Assembly (NCBI GenBank): GCA_033557675.1
Contig: JAWQRM010000286.1
Span: 1-24,775 of the forward strand
DNA from: Coptodactyla brooksi
Lineage: Eukaryota; Arthropoda; Insecta; Coleoptera; Scarabaeidae
DNA length: 24,775 nucleotides
Reading direction: 5' to 3'
Of this stretch, positions 10,401-20,300 are shown in pieces (position 1 is the stretch's first letter; every line of letters starts with the position of its first letter). The notes beneath the pieces are model-generated. The model was not told the DNA's origin. It saw nothing but the letters and a program-made list of their open reading frames with translations, and did not search any database. Both the position numbers and the translations under genes were made by a program.

Positions 10401-13400
10401 GCCCTAATGTTTATAGATCTTTGAACTTACCTCCATCGACTGTTACTACCATTATTAAAAATGCATTGCGTAATAGCTTACAGCAGAGGTAAAAAAAAAC
10501 AAAATCGATTTTTAATAAATCTTGAGAAGATAGATGGAGGTGAAGAAACATGTCTAGGAAATGGCGGTCGATTTATGAGATTTAAATTTAGAAATAACTA
10601 TCTATACAGTGTAAAATTATCTGGAGAAGAAACGTGTGCAGATATTGTGGCAGCCACGACTTTTCCTAAGGAATCCCAGGATTATGTAGAACAAGGCAAC
10701 TGACTTGATTCTTTTGACCGAATCTTTATAATATATAATAATATGTCTTTATAATATATATAAATATTCCGCTCCACGTTTTAAAGGTGCGAAAGATAGA
10801 TTAACTCTTTTGCTGGGAACAAATGTTTCAGGAACTTTGAAACTTAAACTGATGTTAATGTATCATTCTCAGACACCATGTGCTTTAAAGGTTCTAAGCA
10901 AAAACATTATGCCAGTTTATTGGAAAACGAGAGGTTGGGGCGCGCAAGTTGTTTTCACAAATTAGTACGCAAGTTATTTTTGCCCTACTGTACTCCACTT
11001 TCGTAAAGAAAATAATTTACCAGCCAAGGCACTTAGACACTGCTCGTGGACATCCTCAAAACCTCAATGATACCAGACCACCATTGCATATCAAGATTAT
11101 TTACATGTTCCAATATTTCTTTTGCAACCAATGGACCAGGACCATTGCAACTTTTAAAGTTTATTACTTTCACTTAAAAATTTTGCCACCTTTATGAAAA
11201 TGATTAGTCTTAGACACTTCAGACAAAACAATTAAACATCATACGATAGTTTGAAAAACATTAAAACAGGTGGGCTTGAGGTGGGATCAAGTGTCAGCAA
11301 AATGAAGTCTAGTGCAGACTTTCCCAACATTTGTATACAATTTTGAAAAAGCAGCACATGAGAATTTAAATGAAGAGATTAGTAGGCTTGCGCATGCTGT
11401 AGCATTTGACGATGTTACAGCTGGAGATGTGACAGAATTTTACAAACCTATGATAAGCCACCTTCGAATGAAGACAGAAGAATTACCCAAAGAATTAGGC
11501 CGTCGGCAGTCGGAGGAATACGAGAAATCAAAAAAAGAAGGAACTAAAACAGTTATGAAAACAGTCGAAAGCATTCGACCAGCCATGTTCCGAAATTCTT
11601 ACTGAAAGAAAACAAAGGTCTAAACAATTCAAGTTGGATACTTTTTTCAGAAAAATATAAGAAATTGAAAACTTTGAAATTTCGCTTTGTTACAAGATTT
11701 ATGAATAATAAAAATCACTTTATTTTGCCATGAAATATATTAATAAAATGAAATTTAAGATTTATTTTGTATTATATTGTGTTAAAAATATATATATGCA
11801 AATTATTCACTAATGTAACCCTATATCTCACATTATATTTTGCACTGCTTCGATTTGCGCCGGATCTTGTAGGAACGAAAGTGCTGGTCCTGCTCCTGAA
11901 CAGAGAGTAGCAGTTTTATAATCATAGGGACTAGACACTTTCTATTTCACTCTATCCGAAAGCTTTCTCATATCGGAGAAGTTATTTGTGTCTTTCTTTA
12001 TTATATATTGTCTTGTTACATAACAAAAAATGAATTTACAAATTACAAATAACGTAGAAAATATTCTTACAGAGGAAACAGGAAGAGCTGGAGCGGAAAG
12101 AGGAAGAATTGGCGCGTCGGGAAGAAGAGATGCGCCAAAGCTCGTATAACGTACGTCGCAATAACTGGCCTCCTCTGCCGGAGCAGTGTTGCTTCCAACC
12201 CTGTTTCTATCAAGACATACAAGTAGATATTCCGCTAGAGTTTCAGAAAATTGTCCGTAATTTGTATTATATGTGGATTTGTAAGTATATACAGTGGTTC
12301 AAACGATTAACTGGACAACACCACCTACGAAATTATATGTGTTACTACTTTTTTCTGACAAAGAATTTCAAACAGTTGTGATTCAAGCCCAGATTCGGCT
12401 GATTTTGATTCTGAAGAAGAATGGTTGTCAATAGATAAACCACCAGTCTTGGAAGAGTTTTTAGACTACTCAGGAATAAATACAGAAAACATTCCAAATA
12501 GTGTGGCTTTATTTATTGACGATGATTTCTTTACATTCTTTGTACAAGTCAGATATTATTACGAAAATGTTGATAAATTCACAACTCCCAAAAAAACCTT
12601 CAAATGAAAAGACATTACAATAAAGAAATTTTTGGAGCTTATTTTTCTTATGGGACAAGTGGGTAAGGACCAAAAATTTATAATTTGAGACTATTATGAA
12701 AGGTTTGGCACTTCAATAATAATGAAAACTTGGACGATGGGTTAAATAGGCTTTTGAAAGTCAGACCACTATTGAATTACTTTGTTAAAAAGTTTATAAA
12801 TGTTTATAAGCCTATTCAACGGCTGTCTTCACATGAAGGCATAATACCTTTGCAGTGGGAGATAATTTTTCACACACAATTTTCGTTCGTATATATAATT
12901 TGGAATTGAAGAATAAATTTTTAGTTCTATTTGCATGAAATAAAAGTTTATGAATGTAATGAAGGATATTTAACGGCACTGTCTGGTTAGTCATTTGAAC
13001 CACTGTAATCTGTCCTGAATTATTATTGAACTTACATATTTACTTTCCTTTGTTACAGTCCACGGTATATTGCTGTTAGTCAACGTGATAGGCGGAATAA
13101 TCCTAACCGATCCTACGATAATAGGTTTAGGGATCTTATACGTATTTTTGTTCACCCCGTTTTCATATTTATGCTGGTTCAGGCCTGCGTACAAGGCTTT
13201 CCGTTCGGACTCGTCATTTAATTTTATGGTTTTCTTTTTCGTGTTCTCGTTTCAGTTTATGGTGACCGTCATCCAGGCGATCGGCATTCCTGATTCGGGA
13301 ACTTTGTAAGTAAATTTTATGTAACAAACGTTTTTTTTTTTTAATTTAATTTTAATAGAGGGTTTATAACGGCTATGAAACAATTTCATTCGGGTACCGC

Positions 13401-13700
13401 ATCGGGAATCGTAATTGGAATAATCGGCCTACTGATTGCTACGGGATTTTTATGTGCCGCATTGGCTGACTTCTTCTTAATAACGAAGGTACGTAATCGA
13501 TTAAGGAAATTATGCGAATAATATTAAACGTATTGTTGCAGATTCACCGTATGTACCGTAGCACGGGAGCGAGTTTCGCTAAGGCTCAACAGGAGTTTAC
13601 TACCGAATTCTTCAGAAACCAGCACGTGAGGAATGCGGCTTCGAATGTGGCTGCCGCGGCAGCGCAATCGCAATTCAACCAAAACACTAACCGTTACTAA
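7435..13700 (+). CDS. Scamp: SCAMP, secretory carrier-associated membrane protein (complete, six exons)
   Basis: Exons are 7435-7491, 7621-7836, 12073-12280, 13059-13305, 13359-13488 and 13542-13700, totalling 1017 nt and 338 residues, a typical SCAMP length. Three NPF motifs (residues 7-9, 16-18 and 40-42) are EH-domain ligands. A short charged coiled coil follows at about 92-113 (RKQEELERKEEELARREEEM). Next come NWPPLP and a conserved CFYQDIQVDIP block, then four membrane spans. The signature E peptide (CWFRPAYKAFRSDSSFNF) lies between spans 2 and 3. The C-terminus has RSTGASFAKAQQEF and an Ala/Gln/Asn-rich tail. By family knowledge SCAMPs recycle through the trans-Golgi, endosomes and secretory vesicles and affect exocytosis and endocytosis. 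Exon 2 must end at CAG 7836 with a GC donor to keep frame with exon 3. Introns 2 (4236 bp) and 3 (778 bp) are swollen by transposons. Downstream it converges on Dot1. Confidence 0.96.
7835..7842 (+). other. Scamp: Probable GC splice donor of SCAMP intron 2
   Basis: The exon/intron junction reads TTGCAG|GCACGT. Splicing here (exon end 7836) to CAG|AGG (exon start 12073) gives AELQ-RKQEELERK, the normal SCAMP continuation, in phase 0. The only nearby GT, at 7841-7842, would leave one extra base and throw exon 3 out of frame. GC-AG introns are a known minority class that usually has strong CAG|GC context, as here. Confidence 0.75.
7886..7922. repeat. Candidate 5' terminus of the PGBD3-like piggyBac element
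   Basis: A TTAA (7886-7889) is followed by CCTTTTTGACATTTC and a near-terminal palindrome, GATGAC (7905-7910) with GTCATC (7917-7922). A TTAA target followed by CCTTT... and a subterminal palindrome resembles ends of piggyBac/PGBD elements as I recall them. No matching right end was found near 9780-10100, so this is an inference. Confidence 0.45.
8201..9335 (+). repeat. 569-bp tandem duplication inside the PGBD3-like relic
   Basis: Copy 1 spans 8201-8769 and copy 2 spans 8770-9335, both opening AACTAAAAGCTGAATATAT. Copy 1 ends GATTATGG and runs straight into the start of copy 2, while copy 2 ends GATTATGG and continues into the rest of the transposase. By eye about 10 of 183 bases differ in the clearest stretch (8327-8509 against 8896-9078), with only small indels elsewhere. 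Both copies carry the same internal deletion of the transposase, so the deletion came first. Confidence 0.92.
8305..9730 (+). pseudogene. PGBD3-like piggyBac transposase relic, internally deleted and duplicated, in SCAMP intron 2
   Basis: Each duplicate begins after an acceptor-like TTTTAG with a leader reading CFSLNEVLAMIEDNE and an acidic DVTDEDSGDKDF. It then jumps, after a stop and a frame change, to CRHTCKQYIHGKSIRYDNKLW and LGYIN-FEPYQGASTNIS. The first duplicate ends at VDYG and restarts. The second continues with FFDDFL (second catalytic Asp region), GTLLENRIPNSPLVDSELMKK, DFKKIKDKSIIIVK and SANMGGVDRNDQNISL, the last blocks being hallmarks of PGBD2/PGBD3-type transposases. The segment with the first catalytic Asp is deleted in both copies, and copy 2 has a stop in YIN*FEP. 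The relic is dead and in the sense orientation of SCAMP. The family call is from recalled motifs. Confidence 0.85.
9729..9772 (+). repeat. Third, partial copy of the PGBD3-like leader region
   Basis: The stretch GATTTTGTAAATATAAATCA and the bases after it repeat 8438-8482 and 9007-9051 with few changes (reading DFVNINQLQG). It lies immediately after the end of the recognisable transposase, so leader sequence recurs a third time downstream. Confidence 0.85.
9773..10284. other. AT-rich spacer between PGBD3-like and Tigger relics
   Basis: No coding sequence is recognised. A small inverted pair ATCTGT/ACAGAT lies near 9966-9993. A CAGTGCTGCGAC preceded by TA, near 10112, is a possible left end of the Tigger element, because Tigger/pogo ends begin CAG and sit at TA. 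I found no matching right end. Confidence 0.4.
10285..11660 (+). pseudogene. Tigger/pogo (TIGD1-like) transposase relic in SCAMP intron 2
   Basis: The relic reads from ATG 10285 through a CENP-B-type helix-turn-helix start (SDKRSTPELSKHCTKKARQS, then LGTKLEVIRRMED). A frameshift near 10405 leads to LNLPPSTVTTIIKNA. Then come FKFRNNYLYSVKLSGEETCA, DIVAATTFPKESQDYVEQGN and LDSFDRIF. The segment expected next, with the first catalytic Asp, is replaced by a short AT repeat (10725-10770). Downstream are AKDRLTLLLGTN, YHSQTPCALK, SKNIMPVYWK, a second-Asp block LDTARGHPQNLND (about 11034-11070), a degraded QPMDQ-like stretch, and a C-terminal acidic region (11312-11580). A basic tail SKQFKLDTFFRKI ends at TAA 11658-11660. 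There are several frameshifts and stops. The order matches TIGD1-like transposases. It is sense to SCAMP. Confidence 0.88.
11661..12072. other. SCAMP intron 2, 3' portion, nothing recognised
   Basis: This is AT-rich sequence leading to the acceptor TTCTTACAG (ends 12072). No right-hand terminal repeat for the Tigger relic could be assigned here. Confidence 0.6.
12292..13005 (+). mobile_element. 714-bp TA-flanked inverted-repeat element with piggyBac-like interior, filling SCAMP intron 3
   Basis: The left end CAGTGGTTCAAACGATTAAC and the right end (reverse complement CAGTGGTTCAAATGACTAAC) form about 25-bp terminal inverted repeats with roughly five mismatches, flanked by TA at 12290-12291 and 13006-13007. 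The interior reads in pieces as a piggyBac-type N-terminus. These are an acidic DSEEEWLSID leader, VALFIDDDFFTFFVQ, a KKFLELIFLMGQVG block, LNRLLKVRPLLNYFVKKF, and IQRLSSHEGIIPLQ, which lies where DES-M-PFKG is expected, so the first catalytic Asp is lost. Stops and frameshifts are present and everything after this point is deleted. Canonical piggyBac elements use TTAA, so TA flanks and Tc1-like CAGTG ends around such coding are unexpected. The element lies sense to SCAMP. Confidence 0.8.
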
Positions 13701-14397
13701 CGTTTCTTTGCAGTATTTCTTTAGAAGTTACTTCCTACTATTTTGCACATAACTCGATGTGAATTGAACGATAAGTACGTACACATATATATGTGTATAT
13801 AGAAGCATTCCATTAAACAGAAATCACGAATGCAAGTAATAAATTGAGATTGATAGGTGATTAAGTGATTATTTATTTAACGAAGGGCTGTGGTTTTACT
13901 TTGTCGGTGCTTCTCCCGTCGACGCCGTCACTTGTATATACATATATGTATGTGTATATAGTTATTCTGTGGATAGCGATAACCAATTTTACGTTATGCA
14001 TATATAAATATTCTATATATGTCCCTCGTCAATGACTAATTGCATATTTTTTACTAATTGATTTTTTGTTGTTTTGTTGCCCAATGGTAAAAAGAAAACA
14101 AAAAAATCCTGTACATGTATGTAATTCTTTAAATATAATATAACTAGTTAATAAGTTATTTCATAATTATGATTACTACTATTAATAATATGGAAGTTGT
14201 TCTATTATTCAATGTTTTTTTTTCAATTCATTAAAAATAAATAAACTAAAAAATATAAGTGCGGTCTTATTGCCAGTATTTCTACATTATTTGTACACCT
14301 ATTTTTAAATTAACAATTTGGAAAGTATCTTTCAGTATTCTCCATACACAGTATATAGGATCCCAGCAACTAGTACCGTCTCTAGTTGTCAATTGTA
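13701..14397 (+). other. SCAMP 3' UTR and downstream AT-rich DNA
   Basis: ATTAAA near 13811 and AATAAA at 13838-13843 are candidate polyadenylation signals about 110-140 bases after the stop. Another AATAAA lies near 14237. Alternating purine-pyrimidine ACACATATATATGTGTATAT tracts occur near 13780 and 13935-13960. No coding sequence is seen. Confidence 0.55.
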
Positions 14398-14764
14398 TAC
14401 CGATTGGCGATATACGACTAGCCCCATAGGAATTTAGTAGTGAGCGGAAGTGAAACGGACTGGGCTCCATTCACTTCGAGGGCAAGCAAGACGGCGCAGT
14501 GTAACATGCAAAGTTGAAAGAGTGGGGAGAAAGAATGATACAGGGGTGTTTGACTAGGCGCGACATATTTGAAAATTTCGTTGGATTTTTGTAATTTGAA
14601 GGAATGATATCCATTTCTGTGCAAAATATTCTCTTCCCTACTGTAACAATTTGCACCTTTTCTTTGATGGTAAAATAATCCAATCTGTGAAAGGACAATT
14701 GTAAAGTTCCCTATATACGACTAGCTCCATCCCTATGGGGCTAGTCGTATATCGCCAATCGGTA
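14398..14764. mobile_element. TA-flanked non-autonomous element (family A, copy 1), 367 bp
   Basis: Perfect 33-bp terminal inverted repeats occupy 14398-14430 and 14732-14764 (outer sequence TACCGATTGGCGATATACGA), with TA on both sides at 14396-14397 and 14765-14766. The right end is unusual. A third copy of the terminal motif (14713-14730) faces the right repeat across a 4-base loop, making an 18-bp hairpin with one mismatch. Interior bases about 14576-14695 match copy 2 at about 22785-22880. No real coding capacity is seen. TA duplication suggests mobilisation by a Tc1/mariner-type transposase (inference). Confidence 0.88.
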
Positions 14765-16924
14765 TATTACGTTCAAAATTGTAAGAACATTTCACAATCA
14801 GGAATAATCTTGATTTCGGTTTGGAATACCTACTGATTAAGTTTGATTTGGCGCAGCTTTAATTAAGGTTATTTAGATTGAGATAAGATAATTTCTAACT
14901 CATGATGGGGATATAACGATAGCAAATGTCAATCCAAATTAAGCATACCTAGATTGAGTACCGTTGCGTGTATTATTGTGATTATGGGATTGTATTATTT
15001 CCAATTCTGCAGTTGATTTGTGGATATCGAACAGTAAAAGTATATTAACACAATCCTTCTTCAATCCAAGTACTCTTAACTAACACCAAACTATCTCAAT
15101 TTGTATTGATTACTATTTGTTTGATTGGATTTTAATTACATTTGCTTTAGTATACCTTCAGCTACGTTTATATTAAGTCCAGTATTTGAATTGTTTGTTT
15201 GTTGGATTTACTTCGATTGGAAATGAAATTTGGTGTTGTTTTGGTTATATATCATTGGATTGAGTTGAATGTTTGGATACGAAATTTAGCATTGTTTGAA
15301 TTTTTGGATTTAGATATTTAGCTGAAGGTAAATTTGGTTATTGAATTTACTTCTGCTCAAGTTGAAAATCGAAGCCATAATCTTGAATTATCATGTTGAA
15401 TTATCCGATTTGGATTTATTTATTAATAAAAATAGGAGCCATATAATTTCCATCCTTTCGCGGATTAACGCCAGAGATTGTTACAATCAGTTTTTATTTA
15501 TATGTTTAACTTAATTTAAGGAGCTTCCTTAAATTATTTCTTACATTACTTATATTAAAAATTGTATACTTTTTAAGAAATTGCAATACGAATAATATTA
15601 AAAGGTAAATAAATTCGAAAAGTCGTCGCTACTTTTATTTTTATTCATCTCTCTTGATTAGTACATTTCTTACATTATAACATAATTAAAAAAGTACATC
15701 TACCATATTTTTTTAATTATTTATAAATAATTGGCAGTTTACAAAATTTTCTATATGTCATACAGGCATCATTGTACCTGGTGTTAAATAATATTACCGC
15801 CAAGCGATACAATTATCAAGTAAAATGTGTTTCCGTATGCAACAAAAAAAGATTTAAAACAGAAAGAAAATAAAACAATGTAAACGAAGAATAAAATTGC
15901 AAAAATATTATATCAGACATACGCCATATATACGCTTTGCCACTTTTTTTTTTTTCATATTTCTTTTTTTAAATAATTTCACAGTCTTATTAACGGTTCA
16001 ATAACATCAAAGATAAAACGAAAACCTAATAAACAAAAAATCATATTAATACGATTAAAAAAAATATTTAACTATAATGAAATAGTAAAGTAAAGTACAG
16101 AATAAAAGCTGTTACATTAGAACAGTGACCTGTTTTGTCTGTGATAGCAACAGGCGATCGGGTCTGCACTTGTACTTTGGTCGTTAATAAAAAAACCTCC
16201 AATGACATATATGCATGGCAGTGATAGATATTTGTATCTTTCGGAGAAAAAAAGTCATTACAGGTTCTTTTACGCATAAAACACACAAAAGGTACTGTTA
16301 ATTCATCAATTCAATTAAATAATTACTTAGTTATTAACACTATCTATTTACATATATAGCATAATTGTACTTGTAGAAATTCAATTAATTTAATCATAAT
16401 TTTTGTACACAAATTGAATCATAAAAATGTACAATTAAAAAGAATATACAAATCAATTTGCTTTTAGGATGGGATGTTTATGAGTAAACGTTTCACAAGG
16501 TTCTTAAGAAGGCAGTGATTTATTTTTTTTTTTTTTTCTTTAAATTTGAAGTCACTATTTTTTGCTAACACTATAATTTAACGAATAAATTAATTTGCAA
16601 GGAATCGATTAAATACACAACGAAACATGGCTGAACACAAGAATTGCAGTCGTTAACGTTATCCCATATGTTTTTTTGTCACTTTGGAAGAAGTAAAATA
16701 AAAATTTTCCTAAATGAACACAAACTATACAGTAAGTTCCAATAAAAACAATCCACTCGTACTATTTTATCCGTGAATGATGGAATTGTGAAAAGTGAAA
16801 TGAATGTACTAGTACATAGCAGCTATATTAAGTTATGTAATTGTGAATGGTAGAGACAATTCAAGGATTGAAATAAATTTTAAATGAAACAAATTGTTTC
16901 TCTGATCTACATATAAATTAAATC
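14765..16924. other. Intergenic AT-rich DNA between SCAMP and Dot1
   Basis: No gene is recognised in about 2.2 kb. It has T- and A-rich tracts (for example a T run near 15947 and a T14-type run near 16520), a TTGGATTT-rich stretch at 15180-15310, and a 12-bp inverted pair TACCTTCAGCTA (15153-15164) with TAGCTGAAGGTA (15319-15330). Part may be the Dot1 3' UTR, which approaches from the right on the minus strand. Confidence 0.5.
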
Positions 16925-16928
16925 TTAA

Positions 16929-16998
16929 CCTTCGAATGAGCGGGTCAATTTTTCATACATCAGCGAATTAAATGGCAAGTGGCGCGCTTGTTCGAAGG
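16929..16998. mobile_element. 70-bp TTAA-flanked miniature element, piggyBac-type MITE candidate
   Basis: The sequence TTAA-CCTTCGAATGAGCGGG...GCGCTTGTTCGAAGG-TTAA has TTAA at 16925-16928 and 16999-17002. The terminal inverted repeat is perfect for 8 bases (12 with TTAA) and resumes as AGCG after a two-base mismatch. A TTAA target and CCTT-type ends are piggyBac hallmarks. There is no coding content. Confidence 0.7.
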
Positions 16999-17002
16999 TT
17001 AA

Positions 17003-17371
17003 TATTGGAATTAAATAAAAATTAATGTGAAGAAAACCTTATGTAATACCATATCAGGGCTATTTGAGTTTTAGTTAATATATCTGTCATTTAAAATTAA
17101 GTCCTAGTTTTGACATTATTTACTATAATATCTATTTCCTTATTACTTATTTATTATTATTGCCCTTAATTAACTGCTTTTAGATAAAATACTAACGGTG
17201 GATATTTTTCGTAGAAACGCACTGAAGAAAAAAAAGAACGATTGAAATAGAGCTTTCAACAGTTTCATACTTTGGCTCAACCCTAATGTAAATTTTCAAA
17301 ACAATTAACATTTCAACATTTCCGAGATTCTATAAAAATAAAAAATAAAAACAAAATTATAAACTATCTTG
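17003..17371 (-). other. Dot1 proximal 3' UTR region
   Basis: This lies immediately downstream (minus strand) of the Dot1 stop. TTTATT at 17150-17155 is AATAAA on the minus strand and is the first clear candidate polyadenylation signal, about 220 bases after the stop. Nothing else is recognised. Confidence 0.45.
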
Positions 17372-20300
17372 TCAATTTTTCCAACTATTCGACTGGTACG
17401 CGTCGTCCCTAATCGATTGGTCTTTCGGCCAACTCCAATCTTTCCCTTTTGGTTTAAACTTATCTCTCGGAGGTTCGATGTATTCCTCGTTACCCTTCTG
17501 ATAAATATCATCCCTCCAATGCTCCCGATAGTAAAATTTCTTCTTAAAATGTTGATCCGGTTTACTTCGCTTGTCTTCCGCATGCCTCTGATACTTCATC
17601 AATGCAGGATTTTGGTTAGGACTCTTCTCTGTCGCGACGGGTAATTCTGGGCTGTACGAAATGGGTAAGCTGGTAGGCGAAGATGGGGATGGAGTACGCG
17701 GAGGCCCAAGCTCATCACTCTGCTCCAATGTCGGAGAATTTTCAACGCTCTTACATTTATTTGAAGGCACCTTGAATAACGTTGGTTTGGCGTTTGGATG
17801 TAACTTTAATATCTGCTTGGTTGGCATCGATGTTGCGGGAGCGCTCGGCAAATCTAATCCGATACCCGAATCTGGGGATGTGTTACAGCTTTCGTTACCT
17901 TCGGTCGAACGTCTTCGTTTATCGAGCTCGGTCGAGGCGAAAGCGACTAATCGATCAAAACCGGACGATATACGATCTTGCCATTTCGATTCTTCGGGTT
18001 CTTCTTCTACTTCCACGTCTAAATAAAGGAATAAACGATAATACTTCATTATTACTCAATCAATGATTTTTAATTTACGCGCGCGTATGATTGAAGTGTT
18101 CATTTTTAATAAGAAATTAAATTAAAAGAAACACATGCGGCAATGAATAAAATTAATTGAATTAAAATTAAAAAGAAACCACCACCAAATTTTAAGTGTC
18201 AAAAAAAAAAAAAAAAATTGGAGCATATTAAAGCTACTTACCATCGGTAATTAAATACTCAGCCTTCTAAATCTAGTATGGTACGAAAAATATGCATGCG
18301 CGCTTATGTGTACGCGTGTTTGTGCATGCCTCAACTGTGCTGCTTCCTATGTCAACGCAAACAAACTACTGTAAGTATACTGAAGAATACCTATTTCCGA
18401 CCATTACGACACGAGAAAATTTTGCGGAAGTTCACTCGAAAATTTGTCGTGTTATAATGACGTCTCAAAGAATCCAGACATTTACATGTGTGTTGTGCGA
18501 TCTCGAAATACTACTGTCATATCACGATCTATTCGATGGCACTTCTTTTTTTCAATCTAACATATTTTAGTTATTTCAGCATTCATAAGTTATATTTTAT
18601 TCTACAATACAAGTTATATACAGATTTGGAAGCAGTTGTTCTATAGGGCTTTTAGAAACGTCCCACGTGACCACAACTAATTAGGCAACCAAACTTGCAG
18701 TATGGTAATGATTAAAATAAAACACCCTAACTGCCATAATTGAGAAAGTGCATAGCAAAATCAATTTATTGTTAAAATATTAATTATTATCAACGGGTAT
18801 TAACATTGACACTACACTATTAAACGAGTGAAAATTGTATATTAAAAAAATACTCAAATCTGTACATAAGCACGAACTTATATGCTAATAGTAATACTAA
18901 TATTTCAAGTTTTCAATGTCATAACACCTTAAGCAGTGCATGATGGCGTATGTAAGAAAAAAAATCTCAGAATCAAAAATGCACAATGGAATAGACTGTG
19001 ATGGAACGGTAGATTCCTTTACTAGGAAACACAACAGAAAAATAATGATCTAAAAATTCAAATATCGCAACGCTTTACGAAAATATAAGATTACTTACTA
19101 TAATATGGCTACTTCATGTGATTCAAATAAACAGTTTTGATTGCTTTCAGCCACTATAAGAAGTAAGTAATCTTATACTATTATTACATTATCCAACACC
19201 TAATCTATGCATAAATACAATTTTTTTAATAGGGCGCTACGGTTGGGTTAATTAGTGATAAATATCGAAAGCAATACTTAAAGCACTGCATGCAAACGGA
19301 AAAAAAAAGGAAAATAAAAACCTAACTTCAATCAAGTAAATTAATAAAATAAAAAGAGCAACAAACCTTCGTCGTGCGCTTTCCGTTGAATCGTGTTTCG
19401 GCAATCGTCGACAACTAACGGCAACGAGTGCGCGTCCATAGTAGAATTCTCTGAAGGATTTCGATGGTTATGATTGTCGGCGTAAGAAGAAGACCTTCGA
19501 ATCGTAGTCCGTATAGGTCCTTGAATTACTGGAGACTCTCGTTTGTATTGGCAATCATTCTGCGTCGTCTCAGTCTTAATATGTCCACCGTCTTGATAAA
19601 CGAGAGGCCCCTGCAAGTACCTCCTGTCGTACGTATCGACTTCCTCTTTGATTTGCGTGGTATTCAATACCCTGGCCTGTAAACTTGCTGCTAAACCTTC
19701 CGGAACGAAATTACACCTTTCGGGTTCGACGGGAACCGACGGTTTAACATCGTGGAAATAGGATTCGTGGTAAGGCTTCAGATCCGCACGAGGTAACGGA
19801 GTATATTGCTCATTTTGTGAATAACTCGAGTTTGTAGAACCCGAACGCGTCGGCGGCGGATACATGATTGTGGTTCGTGGTGAATATTGGGATTGTCGCG
19901 GCGATATCTGAGGCTGTGACGCATAAGAATGTTGTTTCGGATGATTATGTACATACGCCAAACCTTCTAAACCTTCGGTTGACGATGGTCGCGATATTGG
20001 ACTGTAAACTTGTCGCAACGGTTCGGGTTCTTTTAAAGGTAAAGTTTCGTGAACTTTTACGTTAACTCTTTCGGGTCTCGGAGGGATGTTGGCATTTACC
20101 ACCGAGCGAGAAGTGACCGTCGTCGAACCTTGGATGTCGCTCATATCGACGGCAGCGTTTATGATCGATTGGTTTGAAATTTCTAAAGTACGTTCAATTT
20201 CTCCAGATACTAAATCACCGATAGTTCTTGTAGCGACTATGCCGTCATTTTGAGAAAAATTGTGATGTTGTGCTGCTAATTTTTCCTGGGATAAGTGACG

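Noticed and set aside
10949..11605. Two plus-strand open frames as host genes
   Set aside because: Both are fragments of the Tigger transposase in different frames, flanked by frameshifts.
12306..12973. piggyBac copy nested inside the TA-flanked element using the TTAA sites at 12306 and 12970
   Set aside because: The sequences just inside the two TTAA sites are not inverted repeats of each other, and the outer inverted repeat extends past the left TTAA.
13780..13965. Possible promoter from TATATA tracts downstream of SCAMP
   Set aside because: These are simple alternating repeats in a probable 3' UTR with no gene start nearby.
14282..14698. Minus-strand short open frames
   Set aside because: They overlap the inverted-repeat element, resemble no known protein, and are not conserved in the second copy by eye.
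17661..18026. 121-residue plus-strand open frame
   Set aside because: It is antisense to the last Dot1 exon; the open frame is a by-product of the Dot1 codon bias.
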